NCBI GenBank assembly: GCA_037893245.1
Contig: JBAIAA010000804.1
Span: 1,217,077 to 1,281,076 of the forward strand
Length of the DNA: 64,000 nt
Reading direction: 5' to 3'
DNA from: Crossaster papposus
Lineage: Eukaryota > Echinodermata > Asteroidea > Velatida > Solasteridae
Shown: in pieces, positions 45,036 to 57,063 of the stretch
How positions within the stretch are numbered: the stretch's first letter is position 1
Layout: each line of letters opens with the position of its first letter
The notes under the pieces: generated by a model
Seen by the model: only the letters and a program-made list of their open reading frames with translations
Database searches by the model: none
Told to the model about the DNA's origin: nothing
Program-made: the position numbers and the translations under genes

Positions 45036-45089
45036 TGGGGGGGGGGGGGGGGGGGGGTGGGGGGGTGGGGGGTGGGGGGGGGGGGGGGG
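45036..45089. repeat. G-rich tract, 54 bases
   Basis: Runs of G are interrupted only by single T bases. GAACAGAT follows, as it does after the G tract at 47908. It starts just right of a TTAAAGGTAGTATACA terminus (45005) of the TTAA-type MITE family. Confidence 0.9.
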
Positions 45090-45687
45090 TGAACAGATTA
45101 ATCCGGGGTTTAGTCTTTTTATTAATAAAATAAAATCTCCTGAAATAAAATCTCCTTTTTAAAGATTATTATTATTGCCGCCTGTCTTTCTAGTAGTTGA
45201 AGAAGGCCCGATTCAGTGGAATTGAATTTTTTGTCACTATTACAGTTGCAGTCCCATCTGACATTAGATTTGGATGCAAAATCATCACACTTGACTTTGC
45301 ATAATTCAGGTACAAAATTTCATTTTTATTTCATTTATTCTTTCGCAGGGCACAAAAGGAAAAATAGATACAAATTTACAATCAATAGAATGTTAAGAAT
45401 ATCTAACCAAAAAACATGTTAGAAAAAAAAGAAAATAAATAAATCTTTTCCAATCAATACAAAATCAATAATTCAATAAGAAATCAATATTTTCATCAAT
45501 TTCTAATTGGATTCCATCGGATTACGCAATGCAAACTGAAACGTTCAGTGCTTTTGATGATTTTCCCTGCAAAAGGACATCAAAAAGCAAAGGTTACATT
45601 ACAGTAGCCTATAAATGTCGGATGCGAAACATTTCGAGAATAGCCGAGTTGAACCCTTTTTAGTAACCTCCCTACCTGTATTTTGGC

Positions 45688-45802
45688 TTTCCCGACGAAG
45701 TTGAAGAGGTTTGTGTTGCTTCTCCATCACTTTCGTCAGATTTTGCTACAGAAGATTCATCATCGGACGTATTCCTTCAAAATCTTGGAAGCGTTTTCGG
45801 CC
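45688..45802 (-). pseudogene. Candidate 5' exon of piggyBac transposase
   Basis: ATGGCCGAAAACGCTTCCAA opens at about 45804. One frame reads SDDESSVAKSDESDGEATQT and onward, an acidic serine-rich N-terminus like that of piggyBac transposases. It ends at a donor ACAG|GTAGGG near 45687. A frameshift separates the ATG from this frame. Confidence 0.5.
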
Positions 45803-46144
45803 ATAATGGCAGCTAATAAGTGGCATGGGGATGCAAAGTGCTAGTGCCTTTTATTTTATTTCGCACGCGCGCGTCCTTTTGATCAGTTTGAAACCAATAA
45901 TAAACCACACAGCGCTGCCAAAGGTGAGGGCGCTGTTCACATTTCAGTTGCAAACAATAGCAGCTCGTGCCAACAGAGAACGCTGGTCACATAATGACTA
46001 TTATTATAATGGGGGACATACAAGCTCTTTGGTTGCGAACGTCCATGTAACTTTGAGCCCAGGTGTCGCGCTAGGTACCGATAGGGCTAGGGTAGTTGGT
46101 GATGCACTAACCAGGCAGCACTCGCCTACTTTATTTTAAAGCGT

Positions 46145-46960
46145 ATCATAGCTTTGTAGATAACAGCTCCTTGGGCAGGCAAGCTATGAGGAGAAACTCT
46201 TCTAAGAAATCCAGCCTCTGACCAGCAGACTGCGCCATTTTAGTAACCACAGGTTCCAGGACAGGTTATTGCTCAAGGTGAGGCCTAGGATATCCACTCT
46301 ATCAACTTCCTCAAGTGTGGTACCAAATAGGCTAAGGGAAGGTTGAGTAGCAGCTACTGTATCCATACGATTTGAGGTGATGATTGTTTTTACACTTGGA
46401 AGCTCTGAATAGAATGTTTCAATCTTGGTTCAGTCCAGGTCTTGGTTGAGAGACATATAGCTTCGGGGTTCCTATAATTGTTTGATCTGATGAAGGACAT
46501 TATACGTCATCTGCATACAAGTAAGACTGGTTTGTCAGGTCTGATGAGATGTCATCGAGCAAGAAGATAAACAGCAGGGGTCCCAATACGGAGCCTTGTG
46601 GTACACCAGCGTTAATCATCTTCTCACCAGATTCCTTTCAACTCACCTCCAGAGATCGCTCATTAAGATAGTCAGTCAGCCAGACATGCAGTGTTCCAGA
46701 GAAGCCATATGCAGCAAGCTTAGTAAGCAGGCCAGGGTGCCAGACACGGTCAAATGCTCTGCCGATGTCAAGGCAGACAACACGTGCTTCGCATTGGTGA
46801 GACTCTGTGATGTATAAGTCGGAGCTTCTAATGTGGAATGGCCTTTTCTAAAGCCAAACTGTTGGTTGGAGATTAGACGATGTTGGTTCAGGTGCCTCCA
46901 CATCTTCTTGCTGATGAGCTTCCCCATCACTTTGTTCGTTTTAGTCATTCTATTTCATTC
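46145..46960 (-). pseudogene. CR1/jockey-type LINE reverse transcriptase fragment
   Basis: The minus strand shows WRHLNQHRLISNQQFGFRKG, VVCLDIGRAFDRVWHPGLL, AYGFSGTLHVWLTDYL, GVPQGSVLGPLLFIFLLDDI and SYLYADD, then FGTTLEEVDRVDILGLTLS. RT motifs 1-5 in order, but split across three frames by indels. Confidence 0.85.
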
Positions 46961-46999
46961 CATGACTACATTTTCACCATTCTTCAGTTGAATTTCTAT

Positions 47000-49167
47000 C
47001 TCCATTGATGAAATCAAATTAAGACTCATCGAAGCGCACATGAATTTGTTGCTGGTTTATATTTTCTTTTTCGTCTATATATAGGCAATGAATTTCAAAA
47101 TGAGTTGTGGCTATTGTATTCGAGAAAGCTGACAATAGCTCTTGAGTTTTTATTTGTTTCCGTGTTGTTTACATTTCATTTATGTCGTGTTTTGTCTTCA
47201 TTACAACCATGATTAATGTCTGTACCCTGTATCTAAAAGACTGTTTGGAAAATTACGGTGATAAGTTAAATTTTAAATAAAAATAATCGCCATAGCCTTG
47301 TGACCGTTTGCACTGATCTTTATGTTTCCTTGTTTATTTCTGCTAATGTTCGGACATTGTCAAATTAAAAATTGACAAATGTTTTTAAGAAACAAAAGCT
47401 TACAATTATCACGGGGTCGTTTAAAAATTAACAAAACTAAATGTTAGGTTTTTTTCCTGTAGATCTTTTTTTCACAGGTCCTCTTCTAATCGTTTCTTTT
47501 CGTTCCAAATAGCTCTACTTAAAGGTATATAACGCATAATTAGTGTAAAAATAAATTCTCAGAAAATCTGCCAATATATACCGGTAGGTAAATACGAATC
47601 AGAAAGCAAATACCATAGAAACGAATTTGATGTATAAACACTTTGTTTGTCAATTGATAAAATTGAATGGTTGGCCAGCCTCTTGTTATTGGCTTTTAAG
47701 AAATTAAATGATCTTTGCGACCTCATGAATTTGAACGATCTTATTTGACCAGTAAATGCTAACTGCTGAAATGAATTACTCCTTTTGACTGTTGAATACT
47801 GATGCAGCGGAACATTCATTTTCAAACAAAATTAAATGAACCGAGTAATAAACTTGATGATTTTTGTTTAAATTGGCCGGGAAACCTATATTATATATAA
47901 CACTAATGGGGGTGGGGGGGGGGGGGGGGGGGGTGGGGTGCATTTTGGGGGAACAGATCTTGTTTTCGTTAATATATTTCCCTTTTGTCCCCTTCTTCTA
48001 TTTTGGTAAATTTGATCGAGTACGAACTTGGCACATACTTAAGTTGTTATAGGCAAAGGTATTCCCATAATCTTTTGCAGGGAATGCAGTATGTGATCAG
48101 CCGTAACAAGCGAGCCTCGCATCAGAGAACTTTGGAGCGGGGAAAAATCGACCATTTCCAAAAGATGTACAAAATGAATACGGTTTTAACAATTAGGGGG
48201 TTCTTGTTAACGGTTCCACGGGCATCGGTATCCACCGACGCTTTTGAGCTTTTTAATCGGACAGATTTAACTACATTGCAAGCCTGTGAGTATAGCAGAC
48301 GACACAGTAGACGCTAGATTATATTTTCTGTTTTAGCGAGTTTGAAGTTGTGATCCATTAATGAATTTATTTACACTACTTGCTCCGCACGACTATTATG
48401 TTCAATAGTATATTTTTCAAATACAACCTAACAACTGCTGTAACCACATACAAACACCCTAGACCACCAGGTCCTATGCAAAACTACATAAGAATTTTGT
48501 GATTTGCGCGGCGCCCGACTAACATCCCAACTATGGGCAAATTCACCCCTAGGAAATTTGCACACAGGGGTAGAGTTCCGGTTAAATGATTCTATAACAG
48601 CTTTTTTTCCGATTTAAAAGAAAAAAATACATTATGTTATAACATTGCTCATGTACATGTAGGTTACAAAATCCAGTGTCAACCTTGACACTTTCAAATG
48701 AAGACTTATAAGGCTAATTGTTTGGTTAAGCGTTGCCCATAGGCGCATAGAACGTGAAAAGCGCACAGTGCGTTGAAAGTCGAACAAACGATATAGACCA
48801 CAGGGCATGGCTGCAAAATGTGCTCAGAAATTGATTTCCTTGGCGCACCTCTTGAATCTAAGTGGAATCACTGCAGTCTATTAGCTGGGATCATGTGGAT
48901 CACGAAAAACCAAAATCCCCAATCGCAAGTTCACCAGTTAATTAAATATTTGCATTTTTAATGACCTGTATATAGAGGGCGCCCTCTATTGACCAGGATT
49001 GGAAAGCTGTGTACATTTTCAATGGGAATTGATTGCTCATTGCTGTTGCTTGCTAAAAAGGGACTATACAGAGACATAATTCGATTAGGATGTGGTTAGA
49101 ATTCGATTAGAATTAGGGTGTGGTTTGATGTCCCAATAAAAAATTTCATTTTGTTATTGCCATATTT
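47000..49167. other. Gene-poor interval
   Basis: No exon or transposase recognised. 47908-47939 is a G tract with one or two T interruptions. The remainder is AT-rich with scattered short repeats. Confidence 0.5.
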
Positions 49168-49553
49168 TTAAAGGTAGTATACACCATTTGCAGATATCGA
49201 AAATATTTACTTCTGAATTATTAAAAATACCTTACTCAATTGAAAGTAAATAATGATTCTAGGCATTCAGCAAAAGGATTGCGCTAGATATCCTGTAATT
49301 ATTCCAAAAAAATGAATTTTATAAAGAAAAATTCGCTCTCGCCGGACGGCGAGAGCGAAAAAACAAAGATAACATAAGAATAACTGCTCGACCCCGGTTG
49401 AAAACAAACGCTGTTTTTCGTGTTTTTCTCGGCATCCATGATTGTAAAACTTCTGAAAAGTCAGTTAAACGATATTTACTATGAAATACAACCCCCCAAA
49501 TCTACCCATTCATGATAATTCAAGCAATTACCAATGGTGTATACTACCTTTAA
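49168..49553 (+). mobile_element. TTAA-flanked MITE, copy 1
   Basis: TTAA then AGGTAGTATACACCATT, inverted perfectly at the right end before TTAA (49550-49553). 386 bp. The centre has a GC hairpin, CGCTCTCGCCGGACGGCGAG. A TTAA target duplication is the hallmark of piggyBac, so a piggyBac-mobilised MITE is likely. Confidence 0.85.
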
Positions 49554-49872
49554 CTTTTGGATAAAGTGTCATTTTCTTTTTTCTTTTTCTGTTTTTTTAT
49601 TATAATTTAATTTGTGTTAAGTATTTGGGGTTTTTTTTGGTTTTTTTGGGGGGGGTAAAAATCGAAATCTAAATTGTATGAAAAAAAATATATACACGAC
49701 CAGAGGGTTTTCCAGCTTTAGCCTTTGATACATGTTTATTCTTAACGGTAAAACTTAAATTTGTCCATGTCTTTAACAATGTACATTTGAGTGGGTGAAC
49801 AACAACTCGTACTGATTTACATACACAATTCTGTTATAACAAACATTTTGCCCATTTCCAGCTGAGTTTTTA

Positions 49873-51633
49873 TTAAGGAGAGTCGGATGGAAAGCAGACT
49901 GTGTGATACAATGTTTCTGTGGTGACAAGATCCTTTCCCTCGATCTGTGAGAGCACCCACTGATCTTTTTTCCTCGCTGCTTCCAGAAGCTTTCCTGCAG
50001 TTAGCGTCTGGCATTGTGAAAGTTTGTCAAGGACAGTTGTTCGGGTCTTCTTGTCCAAACCTCCACCTCTGTCTTTTTGCAGATGATGCATATACGTGGC
50101 AGTATTGTGAAGTTTTTGTTGGTTTCTTAGAAAGAAGCCAGAGGTTGAACGCAGTTTTCTTCTTGGGGGCTCAGTGCTGCATTCGCATGTGTCTTTTTCC
50201 GTCGTATCTGCATCTGAGAATATTTGGAGGGGGTGGGGGAGGGAAATGGGAATATTTATAAATAGAGTGCCCGATGAATTGAAATCTGGAGATAAATTAA
50301 TAATGGGTAAAATTATACATACAACAACATCTAAAAATGTTGGACAGATATGCTTCACTCCACTATATAAAGTGGAGCATATCTGTCCACAATTTATTAA
50401 AGACGCAGGTATAAACACAAACATGGAATGCATTTTGTTTATGAGAAAAACATTCTTTCCAAAGTACAGGTTCCAGGAATGCCGTATTTTTCACATTGAT
50501 TTAACTTTAAAACTATGGAACCCTGACTAAAACCTTAAATGTGTAGAGGAAGACTACATTGTATCTCCAGCCGACCCCTGCTCTATGTATTTTTATTATA
50601 TTTTTCTTGCTCCGTCATGCAAAATATCCTTCATAAATGTTGCATTCTTGCTTCACCTCGTAGAATGTAACATTTCCTCTTTCAACTCGTACTATTATAC
50701 TATTCTGAACATTGTGTAATCACAGGAAAGTAAATAAATACAATTGGAGGGAAAAAACGAAATTTAAACAAAACATAAATATTGACAGTGAGGGGGTAAA
50801 GGAATACAATTAGACAAGCAGGCAGGTTTTTTGTCGTTTTATTTCCAGGAAAAAAAAAGGCAAGGAAATAAAAAATACTGACAAATAAGGACGTTATAAT
50901 TATGAGCTTCCAGGTTAAGAATAGAAAAAGGTACTGGAAAATGTACTATATAAATGTCCCTCTCCCCCCCCCTAAATTGTTGTCCCCCTAATATAAAGTA
51001 ATAACTGCTTTCAGTACTACTAGTGACAAGTTACATGTATATTTGTGTTCCTACCCTAGTTTCAATTTCCATGTGACCAAGTTGCATGCCTATTTAGAGC
51101 TGGAAGCAGAACTATTTTATTTTGCCCTTGTGGAATTGAAGAAGATCGCTTGAGGTATAAAAACTCTCTAAGAATTATGGGTTCCGAATTATGACCCGAC
51201 AGAAATTGTCAACAATGGTCATAACTCTTTTTAATCTCCATTTAAAACATGTTTAGTGCAAATTACACAATCTATGGGGACATAGAAGGAATAGGTGGTT
51301 CTTGGATTAAGACAAATTAATTCTGAAAAAGCCCTATTCCTTTTTTCTAACGGAATCTACTCAACTACATCATCACATACCTTTGACACTGATTCCGGCC
51401 GTACATCAACCAGTGCGTGTACGATTGGAATGCCGATGATCATCTCCGCTTTTTTCGGCGATTTCTGCTTTGGTAGAAGTAGAAACATTCTTCCACTTAT
51501 CGGCACAAGCGTGGAATTTGTTCCAACCTTTTTCAGTGAACGACAAAACCCTGGAATCTGCATCTGAAACGTGCATAATACACTTGTTCGTGTTCGAATC
51601 GCTGTCATCTGAGCAGCTCGTGTCGTCGGCCAT
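49873..51633 (-). pseudogene. Fossil of a Cys/His-rich uncharacterised protein gene, two exons visible
   Basis: Exon A: ATG 51633, MADDTSCSDDSDSNTNKCIM, then RVLSFTEKGWNKFHACADKW, ending near a donor AAAG|GTATGT at about 51380. Exon B starts at an acceptor CTCAG at about 50216 and reads PRRKLRSTSGFFLRNQQK, a CIICKKTEV segment in a second frame, LDKLSQCQTLTAGKLLEAAR, and GKDLVTTETLYHTVC, stopping at 49873. The CxxC...HxxC layout matches a large uncharacterised family common in marine invertebrate genomes, as I remember it. Two frameshifts in exon B imply decay. Inverted CCAAT boxes at about 51683 and 51742 sit upstream. Confidence 0.5.
50341..50391. repeat. Short hairpin
   Basis: TGGACAGATATGCTTCACTC and its complement are separated by a short ATATAA centre. 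It lies between the two exons of the fossil gene. No function assigned. Confidence 0.7.
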
Positions 51634-52394
51634 CTTGCTGTAAACAGCGCCTACGCTCGCTCTATTTGACAGCGCCCGCTATTGGTCCATTTGCCCACTA
51701 TTCGCACAAACGTACCGCACCACGACAAAAGGGCCTCGTTGATTGGTCGTTGAAAAATAATGACGTAATTGTTTACTGGGCAGTTTTGTGCATCGAAACG
51801 GGAAAAACATGAATTTTAAATGAAGATTTTATCGAGTACTGGTTCGCAGATCGTCTGGGGATTTTATTTGTGAGTTTCCAAACAACTTGCTAAGTAGTTT
51901 AAAGTAAGATTTATATAGATTCACGATATGCGTCAAGAAAGTGCAAGATAATCGGCCATGCCCTGTGGTCTAATACTGATGACAATTATACGAACGGACG
52001 CGCAAAGCGCGCGCGTTGGGGTGTAGGCGCGTAGAAGCGCGATACCGATTACGCGCAACCATTCACCGACGCGTCGTTTTACCCATACATTTCTAATCAC
52101 GGTTTTGTGCACAGAGGACGCGTAGAGGACCCATGATCCCGGAGGGAATGTTGTACGCGTTGTTGAGTTTATTGGTGGATTCCGGGCGGACTGATGACGG
52201 GTACCCCTTACCTTCAGATCGCGAAACCTTTTTTGTTTTTTATAAAAAACCCAAAATGCTTGAATTTTGATAAGCAACAATGTTTCTTGGCATTTTTACA
52301 TTTTAAATATATTTTTAATTAACATTTTGTGTGGTGCAAAATGAGGATCACAATTTGGAACATTTTTTGCGACCATTTTAATAGTCTTCTATAT

Positions 52395-53325
52395 TTATAG
52401 CATACAGTGTGATTTACAATACAACTATACACTTTAAAAATTGGCCATAGTTTCAGTCTCTAGCAATTTTTTAGTACTTTTAATTTAACTCTTCCCTTTT
52501 CTTTTGGTGACAATTTTACTAGATTAGTTTGTATGCATGACTGCACAGGAGACAATTAAGGGGGTCGGGTGAAATCTGAGTTGCACAAACTGGCCAGGGC
52601 GGTATAAGAGACAATTCAACAGAACACACCCATTGTCTAACAGGTTCATGTCCCACCTTGCCGATTTCTTTGTTCACTTAGAAATATATGCAAATTTATA
52701 CCTAGTCAATTTCTCTTTTGGTTTATTTGTGTATTATAAGATAAAAAGTCGTATCCTCATTAAGTGATCCCCACAATGTCGCTTCCCAGGTTGTATCGTA
52801 AAATCGGGCGTGGTCCCTGGCCACACGGAATTATGATGTTTATGACTTCTGACTAGAACCATCGAAAAAAGAAACTGACAACTTAGGAGACCGCCAACAT
52901 AGGGCAAGATAGTTCAGTTGATAGAGCGCCGGTCCGGTATTCCGGAGGTCGCAGGTTCAAGTCCTGCCTTGCCGATTTCTTCGCTTACTTTGAAAAGGAG
53001 AAGAATTGTATTAGCTTTTAAAGTTCGTGTTTGTTTAAAACATTTAAATTAAATTAAAAAGGCAATTAAGTCAATGATTGTGTTCTTTTAAATTGTCTCT
53101 TTCCAGCCAGCCCTGACCAGTTGGCGCAACTCCGATTTCACCCGACCCCCGGGTGTTCTGTGCAGTCATGCATGAAAACTAATCCAATGAAACTGGCCCC
53201 AAAAGAAGCAAGAAGAGTTACTATAAAAGAACATATGAAAATATCTTAATCTATATTGCGACAGAATAAAACTATGGCCAACAAAGTGTATAGATTTGTT
53301 TTACTCACACTGTACACAAAATAGA
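52395..53325. mobile_element. Foldback element with about 200-bp inverted arms and tRNA-like core
   Basis: 52427-52625 (ACTATACACTTTAAAAATTG..., TGCATGACTGCACAG, GGGTCGGGTGAAATC, CAAACTGGCCAGGGC) is mirrored at 53090-53290 with about 70-75% identity. The centre holds a tRNA-Thr-like sequence and a direct repeat of CACCTTGCCGATTTCTT / TGCCTTGCCGATTTCTT. Confidence 0.75.
52902..52973 (+). repeat. tRNA-Thr(GGT)-like SINE head
   Basis: GGGCAAGATAGTTCAGTTGA starts a near-cloverleaf. Acceptor GGGCAAG/CTTGCC is 6 of 7 paired, D arm GATAGAGC, anticodon loop CCGGTAT inside CCGG stems, T arm GCAGG-TTCAAGT-CCTGC. The loop lacks T33 and one stem pair is T-T, so it is probably not a working tRNA. Confidence 0.6.
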
Positions 53326-53424
53326 CTTTGCACACAACCGACAAACTGGTGACATGAAACACATTTATTTGTCTAGTTTACATTGTGTTGGACGCCAGAC
53401 TGGTGATGACAAGCGAATTCCTTC

Positions 53425-54534
53425 TCAGTGTCCCTCTGCCAACCAGTTCATACACTTGATATCATTCGCCTGTGTGGTGTCTCGCAGTCGATGCGGCCTG
53501 TCTTGCTCCAAATATGTCTGCTTCTTCTGTTTGCCTTTCGTCTTGCTCCCTTTTCTGGACTGATGATGGGAGGGATGGGACTGTTTGCCTTCTTGGTCAA
53601 CAGCGGGAGGCGCGTCTGCTGTCACGACCGCCTCGCCCGTTCCCGACCTTGGCCATGGGGAAGGGTTCAAGACGTACGAGTTGTCACTTTTCAGTCCGGT
53701 CGTTCCAGGAACTCTGCGTTCGTGCTCTTTAGTCCTCTCAACTGAACCTTGCTGTTTTGCCTCTCGTTGACGAGCTCTGTGTAATTTTCTGTTTCCATCC
53801 TGTGGCTGATTTCGGGCGAGGCGAAAGCACAGGCCCTTTGGTACGAATATATCAGGCAAGGTTGTTTCTGCCTCCTTGGTCTTGGCTTGCTGGTCACGTG
53901 GGCGGTGGTGGTGATGCTGTAATAAGCTGTGTTGACTAACCTGGCTCCGAGGCGATTCCAGCTTGGCTAGTTTGCGAACGACACCATCGGTAATATCGTC
54001 CTGCGAATTTAAAGCGTCGCCGTGCTTTCCGTCCTGTATCATGCCGTTCGTCATCACGTTCGCGTTACAGTCTACCGATATGAAATCACACGGGTTGTCG
54101 CTCTTGTACTCGCCATCGCAGTCCGGTGACTCCTCTCCTGAGATCTGCCGCTGTGGGTTGTCCATCAGGACCGGGCAGCTCTTGGAGAGCGACAGGCAAA
54201 TGTCCCCGGTCCTAGGCGGTAGGCTGGGTGATGTTCGCGTCTTTCGGTCGTGCTGTTCGGTGCTGGTCTGTGACGATGGGCCGTTGATTCTTGGAAGTAC
54301 GAAGCTTTCCGACATGGAGGATTTATTTCCCTGGAGTCTGTTCTTGGCTTTCGTAGGATTGGTCCGCCATCGTGTGCTCAAGAACTGTGTATTTTTCGCC
54401 GTAGCCTCGTCATCAGGCCCCTCGCCGGGTGCGCAGTCGTTTGCCCCGGTGCATTTTCGATTGAGGGGAGGCAGAAACCCATCTTTTTGCCGGCTATCAA
54501 CAACAGGACTGAGATTTCCCCGTAACATCATCAT
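53425..54534 (-). CDS. Uncharacterised protein, about 369 codons, possible host gene
   Basis: First ATG at 54534 (MMMLRGNLSPVVDSRQKDGF); in-frame non-ATG codons extend a little further upstream. The protein is hydrophilic and disordered: rich in S, P, R, K, Q and D, with a His run (LLQHHHHRPRDQQ), a more ordered patch TTLPDIFVPKGLCFRLARNQ, and a basic C-terminus (KGSKTKGKQKKQ). It has no transposase, signal peptide or membrane segment. An AATAAA lies on the minus strand at 53367-53362, about 58 bases after the stop, as expected for a terminal exon. Upstream exons may exist. I do not recognise the family. Confidence 0.55.
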   Translation of the reverse strand: MMMLRGNLSPVVDSRQKDGFLPPLNRKCTGANDCAPGEGPDDEATAKNTQFLSTRWRTNPTKAKNRLQGNKSSMSESFVLPRINGPSSQTSTEQHDRKTRTSPSLPPRTGDICLSLSKSCPVLMDNPQRQISGEESPDCDGEYKSDNPCDFISVDCNANVMTNGMIQDGKHGDALNSQDDITDGVVRKLAKLESPRSQVSQHSLLQHHHHRPRDQQAKTKEAETTLPDIFVPKGLCFRLARNQPQDGNRKLHRARQREAKQQGSVERTKEHERRVPGTTGLKSDNSYVLNPSPWPRSGTGEAVVTADAPPAVDQEGKQSHPSHHQSRKGSKTKGKQKKQTYLEQDRPHRLRDTTQANDIKCMNWLAEGH

Positions 54535-54546
54535 AGGTATATGCAA

Positions 54547-55580
54547 TCCCTTCCAATAGCAGAGTCAAGTTACAAAAGCTATTTCATCCATTCCATATTT
54601 CATCCATTCCAATTTGTTCATGTGGGCTTATCCTATAAGTCATCCCTATATCGTACGTTTGTTAATGTTCAACAAGATTTACCGTACTCATCGTTATACG
54701 CACAATAATTGATGGGTTTCAAGTGGCGAATACCCTGAAAATCAGCCACGAGGGTTTTCAAGTTTGGAAATCGGCACTACATAGCAAAGCTTACTCATAT
54801 CAGTAATAACGGTAACGTTTGCCGAAAGGTTCTTAGTCTTCAGAGATTTCCTTAATCTGGCCGATTAGTTCGCTCGCTGACACTACATTGTTGAAATCGC
54901 AAAGATAATCGTCTAAATCTTCTCACACCATCCCAATTACCCATGCAGCAAGTGTAGTCATGTGTCACTATTGAATGCATGTAGATAAATGTAGAAACAC
55001 TGCTTCATGATTGCTTTATTCCTTTATAGGGTTTCATTGTAGTAACATACAGTCACTTCGTTCCCGTAAACTAAAAATCCAAACTTATCATGAACTTCTA
55101 CAAACTTAATATGTATCTATGCAATCGGATGCCATTCGCAAGAATGGTACGTCTACGGTTGAATGAGTATGATTCATTTTTCTTGGAGACGAGACATAGG
55201 TTGCTGCACTCTCCCACATCCTGTGTTGTCGACTCAACGATCAAAAACACCAATCTGCCGCGGCGACTGTCACTCTCCACTTCCTATGAAACACACAACA
55301 TTTAACAAAAAAAGAGAAATTTCTACTAGTTACGGCAACTCGTCACCAAAGTTCACACACAGGAGGGGAGTGGTCTTATTAACGCATACAATGTACGAAC
55401 ATTTCACACGTGGGTTAGGATTATATAAACACCAGCTATTTCGGCTGTTTTCGGCTGATTTTTACGTGATGACGACATTACAACCCCCTTCAAATTTCAT
55501 TGATAACAATATGACCTAAATGACATAAAAACTAGATCAACAAATTGCACCTTTAACCCTGCGTGGAACCGTTAACCAAC
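54547..55580. other. Non-coding interval
   Basis: Possible 5' flank of the 53425-54534 gene. CCATTCCATATTTCATCCAT and nearby CATCCATTCC repeats lie at 54585-54610. No exon recognised. Confidence 0.4.
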
Positions 55581-55584
55581 ACAC

Positions 55585-55882
55585 ATCGTACTATTTTCGA
55601 TCATAGTCGCTTGTATTTCGTGTATACCCCCAAGCTGTTTTGATTTTACGGTTCTGTATGTTCACACAGCCCTTTATCATAGGTCACAGACCCATAAACC
55701 AGCTGGTGTTGTTAAATAAGGCAAGACAGGTCTCGCGGTGAAATCCAGACCTTAAAAAGCTGCGACGACGTGCCGCCATGTGGTTTACACACTCACGCGC
55801 GTACGTACTATTTTCGATAGTCGCTTGTATTTCGTGCATACCCCCAAGCTGTTTGGGTTTTACGGCTTCATATGTTCACACA
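55585..55882. repeat. Direct repeat pair, about 80 bp, 220 bp apart
   Basis: CGTACTATTTTCGAT...AGTCGCTTGTATTTCGTG followed by ATACCCCCAAGCTGTTT and ATGTTCACACA occurs at 55587-55667 and at 55804-55882. Confidence 0.8.
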
Positions 55883-56032
55883 TTATTCGGAATGCTTTGA
55901 ACTAGGAATACATGTAGCATGAGATTTGTTTTGACTTTTGACCTTTGGCTTTTTTATGGCGAAGCGACTATCAGAAATAGTACGGTGGCACGTCGGAGGG
56001 TTAATGTGACGTCTCATGACACCCGATCAAGC

Positions 56033-56510
56033 CATCATGACGTTACCTCAACACTTATTGTATAACATATCCCGGGATACTTGCATACTAAGTTTGAACC
56101 TAATCAGATTTATACTTCCGAAGATAGAGGGTCTTGAACTGCATCTTTATTGTGACATCCCATAGATCACATTGACATATCTACGGGGGGGGGGGGGGGG
56201 GGGGGTCCCCCTTCCCCTAGTTTGCCCAGTGAAACAATTCCGGCGGGCATGCTTTACGGGTTTAATGCCCCGGACACCCCTAGCAAGGCGTGCCTTCGGA
56301 TCGCTGGGGTGTGTAGGCCAATCACCTCAGGTACCCCCCCCCCCCCCTTAGTTAAAACCTAGATCCGGCCCTGCATCACGTGACACATAATGACGTCATC
56401 ATGACGTCACCTCAATGTATACCTTTTACACATTTCAGAATACCTGCATACCAAGTTTGAACCCAATCGGACTTGTCCTCCTGAAGATGGAGGGTCTCGA
56501 AAACTGCACC
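56033..56510. repeat. Direct repeat pair, about 120 bp, flanking a GC-rich insert
   Basis: CATCATGACGTTACCTCAAC ... AAGTTTGAACCTAATCAGA ... GAGGGTCTTGAACTGCA (56033-56155) recurs at 56398-56510. The 240 bp between starts with a 21-G run (56185-56205) and ends with a 14-C run (56334-56347). It contains a hairpin (ACACCCCTAGC against GCTGGGGTGTG). Confidence 0.8.
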
Positions 56511-57063
56511 TTACCTTTAAACCTTTAAACTTGCCCCCAAAGTCGTGAATATTGACGTCAATATTGATTTTATATTTCAAGACCGGTCATAAATTTTTAC
56601 GCGATATATTTTCCAGCAAGCTAGGTTCTTGCTGTCGGTTCATGTGCGCACGCGTTAACAATATTCTACATGTATTCTGATTTTCTGAAAAAAATTCTGA
56701 TGTGTGCAGGCTGTGAGTGGGTAAAAGGTGTTTTGAAGTGCGATACTCTAGACCCATAAATCCCCCCCTTCCCACCCCTCTTTGGAAGTGTATTGCCTAA
56801 CTAAACTATGAGTCCTACACTTTAAATCTGCTGCTGTTTAAAAATATAATAGATACAAGAATAGATATTGTGCAATTTAATATCAGGGCTACCAGTATTA
56901 TTGGTTTATTATTAAAAATTGAAACACAGACATAGTAATTGTGAAATCCTTAAATTATGAGGTAAAATTGCTGGCTTGCTGGTCCTTGGATTGTTAGCTG
57001 AGAGATAATTGCTTTTACCCTTGCAGGGTAAAAGGCCTTATACTCAGCGACAGCCCTTTATCC

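Noticed and set aside
45825-46139. 104-codon plus-strand frame
   Set aside because: No motif; lies next to the piggyBac 5' exon on the opposite strand.
52902-52973. Functional tRNA-Thr gene
   Set aside because: No T at position 33, a T-T mismatch in the anticodon stem, a mismatched acceptor end, and related partial copies inside repeats.
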